Below are positions 8,068 through 15,529 of a stretch of 34,263 nt of DNA, piece after piece. The position numbers were made by a program, and so were the translations under genes. The notes under the pieces were generated by a model. The model searched no databases. It saw only the letters and a list, made by a program, of their open reading frames with translations, and was not told where the DNA came from. How positions within the stretch are numbered: the stretch's first letter is position 1; every line of letters begins with the position of its first letter. The stretch lies in NCBI GenBank assembly GCA_026401055.1, contig JAPLNP010000123.1:1-34263 (forward strand). Direction: 5' to 3'. Origin of the DNA: Planctomycetia bacterium (GTDB lineage: Bacteria; Planctomycetota; Planctomycetia; Pirellulales; Thermoguttaceae).

Positions 8068-9168
8068 CTATTCTCTCTTGCCGATCGCCGGCGCGGGCCA
8101 GTGAATGTGCGGTCGCGGGAACGGGAACGGGCCGGCACGCTTGCCGTATCTCCGGATGGCGTCGCGCATCGCGAGCACGTTTTCCGGTTTCATGTCGTCG
8201 GTCAGGCTGTTGCTGGAGGAAATGATGTAACCACCGCCGGCGCCGATCGTTTCAATACGTTGGCGGACCTGGGCTTCGATCTCCACGGGAGTCTTGTGCA
8301 CGAGGTCGCTCATAAAGATGTTGCCCACAATTGCCACGCGGTGCCCGTACTGCCGCTTGACACGGTCGATATCCATCACGTCGGGCTGAATGGGGTGGAT
8401 CCCCTGCTGCCCCAGCTCGAGCCAATCATCCAAGAGCGGCGTCATGTCGCCGTCGCTGTGAGTGACGAGCGGCTTGGTGAACGTGGCGGCAACCGCCTTC
8501 TCCTTGGGGAGAATGTGCGTGCGGTAGAAGGCCGGGCTGAACATCGGCCCCGAGTTGAACGCCACGTCGTCGAACGCCCAGATCAGGTCGAAGCCGATTT
8601 CCTCCAGGATCGGCACGACCGCCGCGGTCCAATCGGCGTAGGCGTCGTGGACGTCCTGGATCAATTGCGGATCATCGGCCATTGCATAGGAAAAAGCCTC
8701 CATGCCCATGCTCAGCAGCGTGGCCCCGATTCCCAGCCGCACGCAGGCGCACGCACAGTAATCCTCTTTGTGGGCGATAAACTGCCGCGCGGTTGTGACA
8801 AACCCACTCGCGGTGGGCAAAGGGAGCCGGAAAACCTGCTCGAAATCGCGACGGGTCTTGATCAAGCCGTCGCCCACCAAAACCGGCGATCCGTCGTCGG
8901 CCTTGCGCGTCCGCTGGCAGAAGATCGGCGCAAAGGCACAGAACTGGAGGTTGGCCTTGCCCAGCACCCGGTTGATCTTCTTTTGCTCCTCGGCCAACCG
9001 GTCGCCGGGCATGGTCGGAAAGCCGTCGGGGGCCACCGACCACTCCACGTTGACCGGTTCTCCGCCGAGGACCGTAGCGATCCCGTTGCCGATGATCCCC
9101 TCGATCCACGGAATCTCGTCGACTGCCTCGTGCCTCAATGCGGCAAGGACTCTCTGGCAAGGCGTCAT
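8068..9168 (-). CDS. Uroporphyrinogen decarboxylase-superfamily protein (MtaA/CmuA-like)
   Basis: A 366-aa cytoplasmic protein beginning MTPCQRVLAALRHEAVDEIP, the usual opening of the UroD superfamily. FDLIWAFDDVAFNSGPMFSP and the late TIGAGGGYIISSSNSLTDDM also fit. No sign of a true haem-pathway HemE context is seen. In methyltransferase members a His-x-Cys motif binds zinc; here the equivalent reads LVTHSDGDMTPL, with Ser instead of Cys. Such proteins are frequent in planctomycete sugar clusters and their reaction is unknown. It is the first gene of the probable operon, with a predicted promoter and operator just upstream. Its ribosome-binding site is only GGGGA. Confidence 0.85.
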   Translation of the reverse strand: MTPCQRVLAALRHEAVDEIPWIEGIIGNGIATVLGGEPVNVEWSVAPDGFPTMPGDRLAEEQKKINRVLGKANLQFCAFAPIFCQRTRKADDGSPVLVGDGLIKTRRDFEQVFRLPLPTASGFVTTARQFIAHKEDYCACACVRLGIGATLLSMGMEAFSYAMADDPQLIQDVHDAYADWTAAVVPILEEIGFDLIWAFDDVAFNSGPMFSPAFYRTHILPKEKAVAATFTKPLVTHSDGDMTPLLDDWLELGQQGIHPIQPDVMDIDRVKRQYGHRVAIVGNIFMSDLVHKTPVEIEAQVRQRIETIGAGGGYIISSSNSLTDDMKPENVLAMRDAIRRYGKRAGPFPFPRPHIHWPAPAIGKRE

Positions 9169-9246
9169 GGTTCCCCATCCAAGCTCAAACGTGTTCGGCC
9201 AGCGGCCGCGCCTTGCGAGACTGGCGCCGGACCGTCTTATCGGTCC

Positions 9247-9276
9247 ATGTTAGTGCACGGTCGACCATCGTGGCAA
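9247..9276 (-). promoter_or_regulatory. Predicted promoter of the UroD/Gfo/hydrolase operon
   Basis: On the minus strand, TTGCCA (9271-9276) and TAACAT (9247-9252) are separated by 18 bp. The -10 is weak (four of six), as expected for an activator-dependent promoter. The predicted leader is about 70 bases. The inverted repeat at 9283-9314 ends 7 bp upstream of the -35 box. Confidence 0.4.
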
Positions 9277-9282
9277 TCCGAG

Positions 9283-9314
9283 TTTGCGGAAAATACTTTC
9301 ACTTTTCCCGCAAA
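9283..9314. promoter_or_regulatory. Candidate operator for the XylR-like regulator
   Basis: Inverted arms TTTGCGGAAAA (9283-9293) and TTTTCCCGCAAA (9303-9314), which differ by one inserted base and are separated by 9 bp. They sit immediately upstream of the predicted operon promoter, the usual place for an AraC-type activator. A near-identical half-site (TTTACGGAAAA) occurs at 10697-10707 upstream of the regulator. Assignment to this regulator is inference. Confidence 0.5.
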
Positions 9315-9416
9315 TGGGCTGTGCTGACGTCGATCCCGGGAGATGCCTCGATGGCGAAAACACTCCATGTTGCACTTCTCATAAGGAGACGAGAAGCGTT
9401 GAACGCAACGGCCGAC

Positions 9417-10589
9417 TCAACGCTCTCTGGTCAGTCTGTTCTGATCACGATACCCGCGCGGGGTGCGACCGACTTTCCTGTGAAAGACTTCGCAGAAATG
9501 GCTTAGCGAACCGAAGCCACTATTCTCAGCGACCATCGGCAGGGACAGGTCCGAGTCGCTCAACAACTGCTTCGCCCGATCCAGTTGCACCCGGAGGATC
9601 TCCACCTTGGGGGTTCGGTTCAGCAGTTGCTTGAAGCGGCGTTCCAGCGTGCTCCGCGAGATGGGTATCTGGCTGAGCACCTGCTCCACGTTGATTGGAT
9701 CGCAAGCATGCTCGCGGATGAAACGCAAGGCCGCGCCCACGTGGAGGTCATCGACGGCCAGCAAGTCGGTCGAGGCTCGAGCGACGACGCCGCGTGGAGG
9801 CAACTCGATTACCTGCCGCGGTCGTTTTTCACCGGCAATCATCCGGTCCAATAGCGCGGCGGCCTCGTAACCGATTCGCGCGGCATTGACGTCAACGCTG
9901 GTCAAAGGAGGACTGGACAGGCGGCAAATAGGCTCGTCGTTGTCCACACCGATCACGGCCACGTCGTCAGGCACCCGCAGACCCGCCCGGAGGCAAGCGT
10001 CCACCACCTGCTGCCCTCGATCGTCGTCGCACGTCATCACTCCAACCGGCCTCGGCAACGTCCGCAGCCAATTGGCGATCTCGTCCTGCTCCTGCTCCCA
10101 TACCACGGTCTGGGGCGACCTCCTCCGTGACTGAAACACACTGCACGTGTAGCCGGCGCGCTGAACGAGGCGTGTGAAGTGTTCACAGCGGGCGTCCAGG
10201 AAGCGGTTGACTTGTGGGCGGATCCCGCAGAAGCCGAAATGCCGAAGTCCCCGATCCAAGAGGTGCTCCACGGCGAGCTTGCTCACGGCGCGATTGTCCG
10301 GGCCGAGCCCGGCGAACGTCAAGCCGGAGACCGCGTTCCGCAGGTCCACGACGGGCACGTGGGTGGCCAATATGGCCTCGGCCATCCTTCGGCCGTTGAT
10401 CCGCGCCAAGATCCCGTCACCTTGCCAATTCCGTAGCCACACGGGCGGCGACTGCTCCAGTCCTTGTGGTCGAAAGTAGATGGACCAAGGGCCGTGCTCA
10501 CGGACGTATTGGGCCACGCCGCGCACCAGCCCGCGACCGTACCCCCGCGAAGTCTCGATCAATATGGCCACGTGACGCAATGGTGCCAT
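9417..10589 (-). CDS. XylR-like AraC-family transcriptional regulator with sugar-binding domain
   Basis: A 390-aa regulator. The N-terminal two-thirds is a LacI/periplasmic-binding-like ligand domain: it begins HVAILIETSRGYGRGLVRG, later has DDVAVIGVDNDEPICRLSSP, and ends near DRMIAGEK. The C-terminal third is an AraC double helix-turn-helix with FIREHACDPINVEQVLSQIP, ISRSTLERRFKQLL and the second-helix region MVAENSGFGSLSHFCEVFHR. This domain order is that of the XylR family, whose members bind a sugar and activate catabolic genes (established). ATG at 10589 is preceded by GGAG and is preferred over an upstream TTG. It lies directly upstream of, and in the same direction as, the UroD/Gfo/hydrolase genes and likely controls them and itself. 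Confidence 0.92.
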   Translation of the reverse strand: MAPLRHVAILIETSRGYGRGLVRGVAQYVREHGPWSIYFRPQGLEQSPPVWLRNWQGDGILARINGRRMAEAILATHVPVVDLRNAVSGLTFAGLGPDNRAVSKLAVEHLLDRGLRHFGFCGIRPQVNRFLDARCEHFTRLVQRAGYTCSVFQSRRRSPQTVVWEQEQDEIANWLRTLPRPVGVMTCDDDRGQQVVDACLRAGLRVPDDVAVIGVDNDEPICRLSSPPLTSVDVNAARIGYEAAALLDRMIAGEKRPRQVIELPPRGVVARASTDLLAVDDLHVGAALRFIREHACDPINVEQVLSQIPISRSTLERRFKQLLNRTPKVEILRVQLDRAKQLLSDSDLSLPMVAENSGFGSLSHFCEVFHRKVGRTPRGYRDQNRLTRER

Positions 10590-10639
10590 GAGGCACTCCA
10601 AGCTTCGGGTTGCCAGCGGCTTCCAGGATTCTCAGTTCC

Positions 10640-10707
10640 AGTATAGCCAGCGCCCAGCGGCCAGGATAGGCAGAGGTGACGAAAACATCAAAAGTTTTTA
10701 CGGAAAA
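10640..10707 (-). promoter_or_regulatory. Possible promoter and regulator half-sites upstream of the XylR-like gene
   Basis: On the minus strand, TATACT (10640-10645) lies about 50 bp before the start codon, but no good -35 is visible. Further upstream, TTTTCCGTAAA (10697-10707, reverse strand) matches the operon operator arm TTTTCCGCAAA at 10 of 11 positions. A shorter related ACGAAAAC lies about 20 bp away in direct orientation. Autoregulation is inferred. Apart from this, 10590-10894 contains nothing clear. Confidence 0.35.
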
Positions 10708-10894
10708 CAGGATTGACCGCGGCGGGCATCCAAGTCAGTATCGATAATCGGGCGCCGGGCGGTTGCGGTGGTGGCAAGTTGTTGGTTGCCGGAACGGCCC
10801 CTGGACAGTTGGCACTGAGCTTAAGCCAACCATTGTCAGCCGCAATCGTGTCACGGATCCAGGTCGAAAGAAAAGAAGGCAAGGGAGGTGTGTC

Positions 10895-11920
10895 ATGTTT
10901 CGTCGAATTTGCACCGGTATTGTGGCGCTGACGGTCGTCGTCTGGCTGGTCGTTCCGGCAAGCGCGGACGTCATTTACTACGACAGCTTCACCCGCGGCA
11001 CCCCAGAGGAGCCGCTGCTCCTTAGCTACTCCGAGCCCGATGCGAGGTCGGGTACGCTTGGTGGATCGGCCACGGCCCACTGGTTCTCGTTCATTCCCGG
11101 AGAGGGTCTGCCCTGGGCCACTCTCGGGGAGAATGCCCAACTGGGATATCTGGGCTCCGACACTCCCATAGCGGCCAGTTGGCTGCCGTTCACGCCACAG
11201 AGTGGTTACGTTTACACGTACTCGATGACAATGGAGAACACATGGGCGGGCAGCAACAACTGGCTTGTCATGGGGTTCTTGAACGGTCCGGACGATGGCG
11301 GGATGGCGTGGTTTAGTTCGGCAGTAAACCCCAGTGGCCCCGGGATGGCTCTACGGCCTTCACTGGCCTTGCCAACGGAGTATAGCTGGAGTTTCATGGG
11401 TCCGCAAAACAACGGCTCCGATAATATGGATTGGGATGTCCACGGGGGGCCATACGAGTTCTCCATCACCTTGGACACCAGGGGAGCTAAGTGGACGGCT
11501 AGCTTTGCCGTCGACGGGGGCGCTACTTACTCCCGAGGGCCAGTGGAGTACGACGTAAACCCGACGATCACCCACATCGCGTTTGGCAATGGCGGCGGCA
11601 AGGGGCCCTTGGACGAGTTCCGGTTGTACGGCGGAACGGAGCCGGAACCTTCCCCGATCCCCGGCGACGCCAACCTGGATTGGGTTGTGGACGACGAAGA
11701 CGCCTCGATCCTGGGCGCCAACTGGCTCGTCCAGTCGGGCGCCGACTGGTCGATGGGCGATTTCAACCGCGACAAGAAGGTCAACGACGCCGATGCGGCG
11801 ATCATGGCCGCGCACTGGGGACAGAGGGCAGCCGAGGGGGCTTCCGTGCCGGAACCCTCCACGGTCGCGCTACTGCTGGGCGCCCTGGCCTCGCTGTTCG
11901 TCTGGCGACGACGCGGCTAG
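10895..11920 (+). CDS. PEP-CTERM protein with paralogous beta-sandwich-like domain and dockerin loops
   Basis: A secreted protein of 341 aa. ATG at 10895 (MFRRICTGIVALTVV) follows AAGGGAGGTG; upstream in-frame codons lack this signal. The signal peptide ends near PASA (about residue 24). Residues about 25-250 form a domain shared with three neighbours, with landmarks DVIYYDSF, RSGTLGGSATA, ASWLPFTPQSGYVYTYSM, FEFSITLDT-like and PTITHIAFGNGGGKG. Two dockerin-like loops follow (DANLDWVVDDED, where the usual Gly is Trp, and DFNRDKKVNDAD). The PEP-CTERM tail is VPEPSTVALLLGALASLFVW plus RRRG. The domain resembles a lectin-like beta sandwich, but this is a guess. It probably acts at the outer surface after sorting. 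Confidence 0.88.
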   Translation: MFRRICTGIVALTVVVWLVVPASADVIYYDSFTRGTPEEPLLLSYSEPDARSGTLGGSATAHWFSFIPGEGLPWATLGENAQLGYLGSDTPIAASWLPFTPQSGYVYTYSMTMENTWAGSNNWLVMGFLNGPDDGGMAWFSSAVNPSGPGMALRPSLALPTEYSWSFMGPQNNGSDNMDWDVHGGPYEFSITLDTRGAKWTASFAVDGGATYSRGPVEYDVNPTITHIAFGNGGGKGPLDEFRLYGGTEPEPSPIPGDANLDWVVDDEDASILGANWLVQSGADWSMGDFNRDKKVNDADAAIMAAHWGQRAAEGASVPEPSTVALLLGALASLFVWRRRG

Positions 11921-12083
11921 TCTCGCGCCGGAGTATCGTGGAACACACTGGAAGGTAGCGTGAGCGGAACTGTGTAGTGCAACTTGAAGTGCAGCGGGTG
12001 GTCCGCCGCAGACGCGTGTTTCTACCGAACGCGAGGTTTCCTCGCAAATTTAAGGGAGGTGTGTTATGTTTCGCCGAGTGTGT
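11656..12083 (+). repeat. Duplicated segment, copy 1 (dockerin/PEP end, spacer, leader, first codons of next gene)
   Basis: This is closely similar to 17170-17604. It spans the dockerin and PEP-CTERM coding end of one gene, the spacer with GTAGCGTGAGCGGAACTGTG, the hairpin leader and the first six codons (MFRRVC) of the next gene. The central part, from the PEP motif to the leader, is almost identical. The coding portion alone (265 bp) has a third near-copy at 19212-19476. Confidence 0.85.
11991..12065 (+). promoter_or_regulatory. Conserved hairpin leader, copy 1
   Basis: The leader starts with the dyad-rich GCGGGTGGTCCGCCGC, then ACGCGTGTTT, a perfect hairpin GCGAGG-TTT-CCTCGC (12031-12045) and AAGGGAGGTGTGTT directly before the start codon. 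Related leaders occur at 13028-13112 and 17505-17586. The hairpin sits about 8 bases upstream of the ribosome-binding site, so it may affect translation or mRNA stability (inference). Confidence 0.55.
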
Positions 12084-12899
12084 ATGAGTATTGTGGCGTT
12101 GACGGTTGTCGCTTGGCTGGTCGCTCCGGCGACTGCGGAGGTCATCTACTTCGATGGCTTTTCCCGTCCTCAATCGGGGCTTCAGCACCTTAACGGGACC
12201 GCGCCCGAGGTGAGGTCGGGCACGCTTGGTGGATCGTCTACGGCCACGTGGCTGGCATATGCGGGGCCAGACTATGATGGTGCCCCGGTCGAGTGGGACC
12301 ACTCCTGGCAGACGGATGGCACTCAGGCCAAGATGGCATGGGAGGGCGATCCCGTGCAAAGGATGGCGTGGCTGCCGTTTGTGCCGCAGAGCGGTCAGGT
12401 TTACACGTATTCAATGCGGATGAATAACACCTGGGCGGGTAACAACAACTGGATCGGCATGGGCTTCTTCAAGAATGTGAGCGACACACAGACGCCGTAC
12501 TTCAGCTACGCTGCTGGCCCCCAGATTTTTGAACGGCCTATGGGCGCCACTGCAGATCAGTTTAGCTGGAGTGCCGCGGGGCCGACGGGTAATGGCAACT
12601 CCGATAATATGGCTTGGGGTGTCAAGGGGCAACACGAGTTCGAGATCACCTTGGACACCACGGGGGCTCAATGGAGCACCAGCTTTGCCGTGGACGGAGG
12701 CGCCACTTATTCCCGCAGCTATACCTACACGGTTGCAGAAGGAAACCCGGTTATTACCCACATCGGGATGGGCAATGGCGGCGGCAGGATGCTTGTAGAC
12801 AACTTCACACTGACCGGCGTGCCGGAGCCGTCTACGCTAGCGCTGCTGGCAACCGGATTGTTCGGCCTGTTGGCCTACGCTTGGCGAAAGCGGAGGTAG
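12066..12899 (+). CDS. PEP-CTERM protein, second paralogue, no dockerin loops
   Basis: A secreted protein of 277 aa. ATG at 12066 follows AAGGGAGGTG. Signal peptide MFRRVCMSIVALTVVAWLVA to about residue 25. The shared domain shows EVIYFDGFSR, EVRSGTLGGSSTATW, MAWLPFVPQSGQVYTYSM, NNTWAGNNNWIGMGFF, FEITLDTTGAQWSTSFAVDG and THIGMGNGGG. The PEP-CTERM tail follows directly (VPEPSTLALLATGLFGLLAY, then AWRKRR), without the dockerin module of the previous gene. The tail is of a different subtype from that gene and matches the next one, so the paralogues mix two sorting tails. Function unknown; surface location inferred. Confidence 0.87.
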   Translation: MFRRVCMSIVALTVVAWLVAPATAEVIYFDGFSRPQSGLQHLNGTAPEVRSGTLGGSSTATWLAYAGPDYDGAPVEWDHSWQTDGTQAKMAWEGDPVQRMAWLPFVPQSGQVYTYSMRMNNTWAGNNNWIGMGFFKNVSDTQTPYFSYAAGPQIFERPMGATADQFSWSAAGPTGNGNSDNMAWGVKGQHEFEITLDTTGAQWSTSFAVDGGATYSRSYTYTVAEGNPVITHIGMGNGGGRMLVDNFTLTGVPEPSTLALLATGLFGLLAYAWRKRR

Positions 12900-12909
12900 T
12901 GTAGTAGCG

Positions 12910-13022
12910 GCTTGCTGGAGAGCAAGCAGCTAGGGCGACAACAGCAAGTTGGGGCGACAGTTCAACTGTCGCCGCAACCTTGTGTATGAGTTGGGGTGGC
13001 AGTACAACTGCCATCGCAACTT
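12910..13022 (+). repeat. Hairpin cluster between PEP-CTERM genes
   Basis: The first hairpin is GCTTGCT-GGAG-AGCAAGC (12910-12927), without a T-run. Two homologous units follow: 12944-12982, with arms GGCGACAGTT (12953-12962) and AACTGTCGCC (12964-12973), and 12989-13022, with arms GGTGGCAGT (12995-13003) and ACTGCCATC (13007-13015). Between the units, a C-G pair becomes T-A and an A-T pair becomes G-C, so base pairing is kept by paired changes. A looser relative lies at 13950-13981. Confidence 0.65.
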
Positions 13023-13027
13023 GAGGT

Positions 13028-13112
13028 GTGGCGGGTGATCCGCCGCGCGGACGAGTGTTTTTACCAAACGCAAGGTTTCCTCGCCAAAACTCTCCTTGAA
13101 GGGAGGTGTGCT
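13028..13112 (+). promoter_or_regulatory. Conserved hairpin leader, copy 2
   Basis: The same order of parts as at 11991: GGCGGGTGATCCGCCGC, GTGTTTTTACC, hairpin GCAAGG-TTT-CCTCGC (13070-13084, one mismatched pair), then GAAGGGAGGTGTGCT before ATG. It is longer than copy 1 by a short insert (AACTCTCCTTG-like) between the hairpin and the ribosome-binding site. Confidence 0.5.
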
Positions 13113-13931
13113 ATGGTCAATCGTGTCGGTGTGGGTATTCTGGCGTTGATGGTTGTCGCTTGGCTGGTCGTTCCGGCGATTGCGGACATCATTATCTACT
13201 CGGACACCTTCAACACTAATAACAGCGTACTACTTGACGGCACCGCACCCGAGGTGCGGTCGGGCACGCTTGGTGGATCGTCTACGGCCAATTGGCGGGC
13301 AAACACGCTCACCCCTGAGCCCTGGACCCGTCTAGGGGGTTATGCCCAGTTGGCGTGGGGTGCAGACACAGCCACTCAAGCGTCGGCATGGCTGCCATTT
13401 ACGCCGCAGAACGGTCTTGTTTACACGTATTCGTTTGACTTCCAGAAGCTCCGTAGTTGTGGCAACACTCAAAACTGGCTCGCCGCGGGCTTTTTGAATA
13501 GTCCGGACGATCCCGGGCTTCCGTGGTTTAACTATGCCAGTGGCCCGGGGGTTGCCGAACGTCGAGATTACTCCAATCTAGGCTGGACTTACCTGGATGC
13601 GGGTAATGCGGGGAACGTGGATATTCCGCCGGGGACTCTGCCGGGGGGCAACAAGCAGCCCGTCCACTTTACAATCGTCTTGGACACTTCGAACGCCGCA
13701 TGGACGGCTAGCTTTACCGTGACGGACGCAGACGGCACTTATACCCGAGGGCCGGTAGCCTATGCCACAAACCCGACAATTACCGCCCTAGGATTCGGCA
13801 ATGGCGGCGCCGGGGGCATCGTAAACAACTTCCAACTGACCGGCCTGGCGGTACCGGAGCCGTCTACGCTAGCGCTGCTGGCCAGCGGCTTGCTCGGCCT
13901 GTTGGCTTACGCTTGGCGGAAGCGCAGGTAG
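13113..13931 (+). CDS. PEP-CTERM protein, third paralogue, no dockerin loops
   Basis: A secreted protein of 272 aa. ATG at 13113 (MVNRVGVGILALMVV) follows GAAGGGAGGTG and is chosen over upstream in-frame codons that would place a hydrophilic stretch before the signal peptide. Cleavage is likely after VPAIA (about residue 24). The shared domain shows SDTFNTNNS, EVRSGTLGGSSTANW, ASAWLPFTPQNGLVYTYSF, FTIVLDTSNAAWTASFTV and TITALGFGNGGAGG. The tail is VPEPSTLALLASGLLGLLAY followed by AWRKRR, nearly the same as the previous gene. The three genes in a row look like tandem duplicates that diverged in the middle but kept both ends. Confidence 0.87.
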   Translation: MVNRVGVGILALMVVAWLVVPAIADIIIYSDTFNTNNSVLLDGTAPEVRSGTLGGSSTANWRANTLTPEPWTRLGGYAQLAWGADTATQASAWLPFTPQNGLVYTYSFDFQKLRSCGNTQNWLAAGFLNSPDDPGLPWFNYASGPGVAERRDYSNLGWTYLDAGNAGNVDIPPGTLPGGNKQPVHFTIVLDTSNAAWTASFTVTDADGTYTRGPVAYATNPTITALGFGNGGAGGIVNNFQLTGLAVPEPSTLALLASGLLGLLAYAWRKRR

Positions 13932-13949
13932 TATAGTGGCGGACCGCAA

Positions 13950-13981
13950 GCGGGGGCGACAGCGGAACCGTCGCACCCCGC
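13950..13981 (+). repeat. Intergenic hairpin, degenerate relative of the 12944-13022 units
   Basis: GCGGGGGCGAC pairs imperfectly with GTCGCACCCCGC across a short loop. It lies 20 bases after the stop of the third paralogue and could end that transcript, although no T-run follows. The remaining bases to 14079 show only the lipoprotein ribosome-binding region. Confidence 0.4.
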
Positions 13982-14079
13982 TTTGTGGAATGGATGGTGG
14001 ATGGGACGGCAACTCGGTCCCGATTCGCCGTTCCTTTGGTTTTTCGGGGCCATGCTTGTGCGGCCGAAGGAAATGATCG

Positions 14080-14469
14080 ATGAACCATTCGTCACGCTCG
14101 GCGCTGCTCGGCCTGATGACGCTATTGGCCGTTGTCGGCTGTGGGCGCGGGTATCCGACGGCGCGGGTCGAAGGGCAATTCACTGTCAACGGCCAGCCCG
14201 TCGAGCGAGGGAACATCACCTTCACCCCGCTGCAAGCCGACCGGGGTCCCGGGGCCACGGCGACCATCGAGTCCGGCCGCTACGTCGTCCAAGACGTTCC
14301 GCAGGGAAAGGTTCGCGTCGATTTTTACGCTGTCAAGCCAACCGGCCGCACGATGCTCCACCTCGGCAAGCCTCAGCCAATAAGCGTCAACATCATTCCT
14401 GAGAAGTACGCCGCGGGGTTGGAATTCGAGGTCGACGGCAAGGAAGTGCACAAGGATTTTGATCTATGA
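14080..14469 (+). CDS. Small lipoprotein with transthyretin/carboxypeptidase-regulatory-like fold
   Basis: A 129-aa lipoprotein. Signal MNHSSRSALLGLMTLLAVVG is followed by lipobox Cys21. The mature part reads VEGQFTVNGQPVERGNITFT, then TIESGRYVVQDVPQGKVRVD, the pattern of small planctomycete lipoproteins of the carboxypeptidase-regulatory type that lie next to DUF1559 genes (established association, function unknown). ATG at 14080 follows CGAAGGAAATGATCG. The stop overlaps the next start as ATGA (14466-14469), so the two genes are translationally coupled. The first 60 bases of the gene are repeated without change at 19500-19559. Confidence 0.88.
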   Translation: MNHSSRSALLGLMTLLAVVGCGRGYPTARVEGQFTVNGQPVERGNITFTPLQADRGPGATATIESGRYVVQDVPQGKVRVDFYAVKPTGRTMLHLGKPQPISVNIIPEKYAAGLEFEVDGKEVHKDFDL

Positions 14470-15464
14470 ACTCAGTGCCGGAATCACGCCGCGGTTTTAC
14501 GCTTGTAGAACTCTTGGTCGTAATCGCCATCATCGGCATCCTGATCGCGTTGTTGCTGCCGGCGGTGCAGGCGGCGCGCGAGGCGGCCCGACGGGCGCAA
14601 TGCTCCAGCAATCTCCGACAACTTGGCGTGGGGCTGTTGAATTACGAGTCAGGGATCCGGTGCTTTCCGCCGGGAGCGCTAAACCAGAGTTTTCCGAACG
14701 GTTCTACGCGCATCACATGGGCAGTCCACTTGTATCCCTATATAGAGCAACAGGACGTTTATGATCGCTTCAGGTTCGATCTCCCTACCGTGCCAGGCCC
14801 GAACGCACTGTGGACACTTGACGAGAATTCGCTGGGGACGGGTGCGCCGACGGCCATGGTAGTCCCGGTGTTGCGGTGCCCCAGCGACGGCATGGGCGGC
14901 ACCGTTCATAATTACGGGGGCACTGGCCATTTTTTTGCGAGAGGCAATTATGCCGGCTTCTTCGGCAACCGTGATTACGGCACGGCCTATGGTCGCCGAA
15001 CTTCCACCGTGACGCACGAGCCGGCCGCTTTCGGCTTTAACGTCGGTGTGCGGATCGCCGACATCCGCGACGGAACGAGCAGCACGATGGCCTTTGGGGA
15101 GATCCTGACCGGGACCGGCTCCGATTCGGACCATCGCGGCGTCCAGTGGTACGACCACGTGGCGACCAGCCAAATCTTCACCAAGTTTCCGCCCAATACC
15201 CCCAGTCCCGACATAATGAGTTGGTGGTGCCCCGACGGCGGTCCGAATAATCAGCCCGTGCGAAACCTGCCATGCCAAGCCGGCGACAACCAGAGTCTGA
15301 TGTGGGATACCGCCGCCTCGCGCAGCCGGCACCCCGGCGGCGTCCAAGTGGTGCTCTGCGACGGCTCGGTCCACTTCATCACCCAAGACGTCGACGTGAA
15401 CGTTTGGCAGGCCATGGGGTCGATCGCCGGGAAAAACGATGTGGCTATCGGCCAGCTTCCTTGA
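14466..15464 (+). CDS. DUF1559 (SBP_bac_10) prepilin-like protein
   Basis: A 332-aa protein of the large planctomycete DUF1559 family. The N-terminus is a type IV prepilin-like signal, RRGFTLVELLVVIAIIGIL, with the conserved Glu after the cleavage site, followed by LLPAVQAAREAARRAQC and NLRQLGVGLLNYE. The C-terminal family box is present as SRHPGGVQVVLCDGSVHFIT. Length is normal for the family. It is coupled by a 4-base overlap to the lipoprotein upstream. Role unknown; a pseudopilin-like surface structure is usually assumed. Confidence 0.95.
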   Translation: MNSVPESRRGFTLVELLVVIAIIGILIALLLPAVQAAREAARRAQCSSNLRQLGVGLLNYESGIRCFPPGALNQSFPNGSTRITWAVHLYPYIEQQDVYDRFRFDLPTVPGPNALWTLDENSLGTGAPTAMVVPVLRCPSDGMGGTVHNYGGTGHFFARGNYAGFFGNRDYGTAYGRRTSTVTHEPAAFGFNVGVRIADIRDGTSSTMAFGEILTGTGSDSDHRGVQWYDHVATSQIFTKFPPNTPSPDIMSWWCPDGGPNNQPVRNLPCQAGDNQSLMWDTAASRSRHPGGVQVVLCDGSVHFITQDVDVNVWQAMGSIAGKNDVAIGQLP

Positions 15465-15529
15465 GGGGCGACAAAAGGGTCGAGGGGCAAAAGGGGGCGG
15501 AGTCTTTGTTTGTCACCGCGCCCAAGCCA

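Noticed and set aside
9169-9246. Riboswitch (such as cobalamin) in the leader of the UroD operon
   Set aside because: The predicted leader is only about 70 bases and shows no conserved riboswitch box. A corrinoid link is not supported by neighbouring genes either.
12944-13022. Possible CRISPR array start
   Set aside because: There are only two units, strongly palindromic, with no regular spacers and no cas genes nearby.
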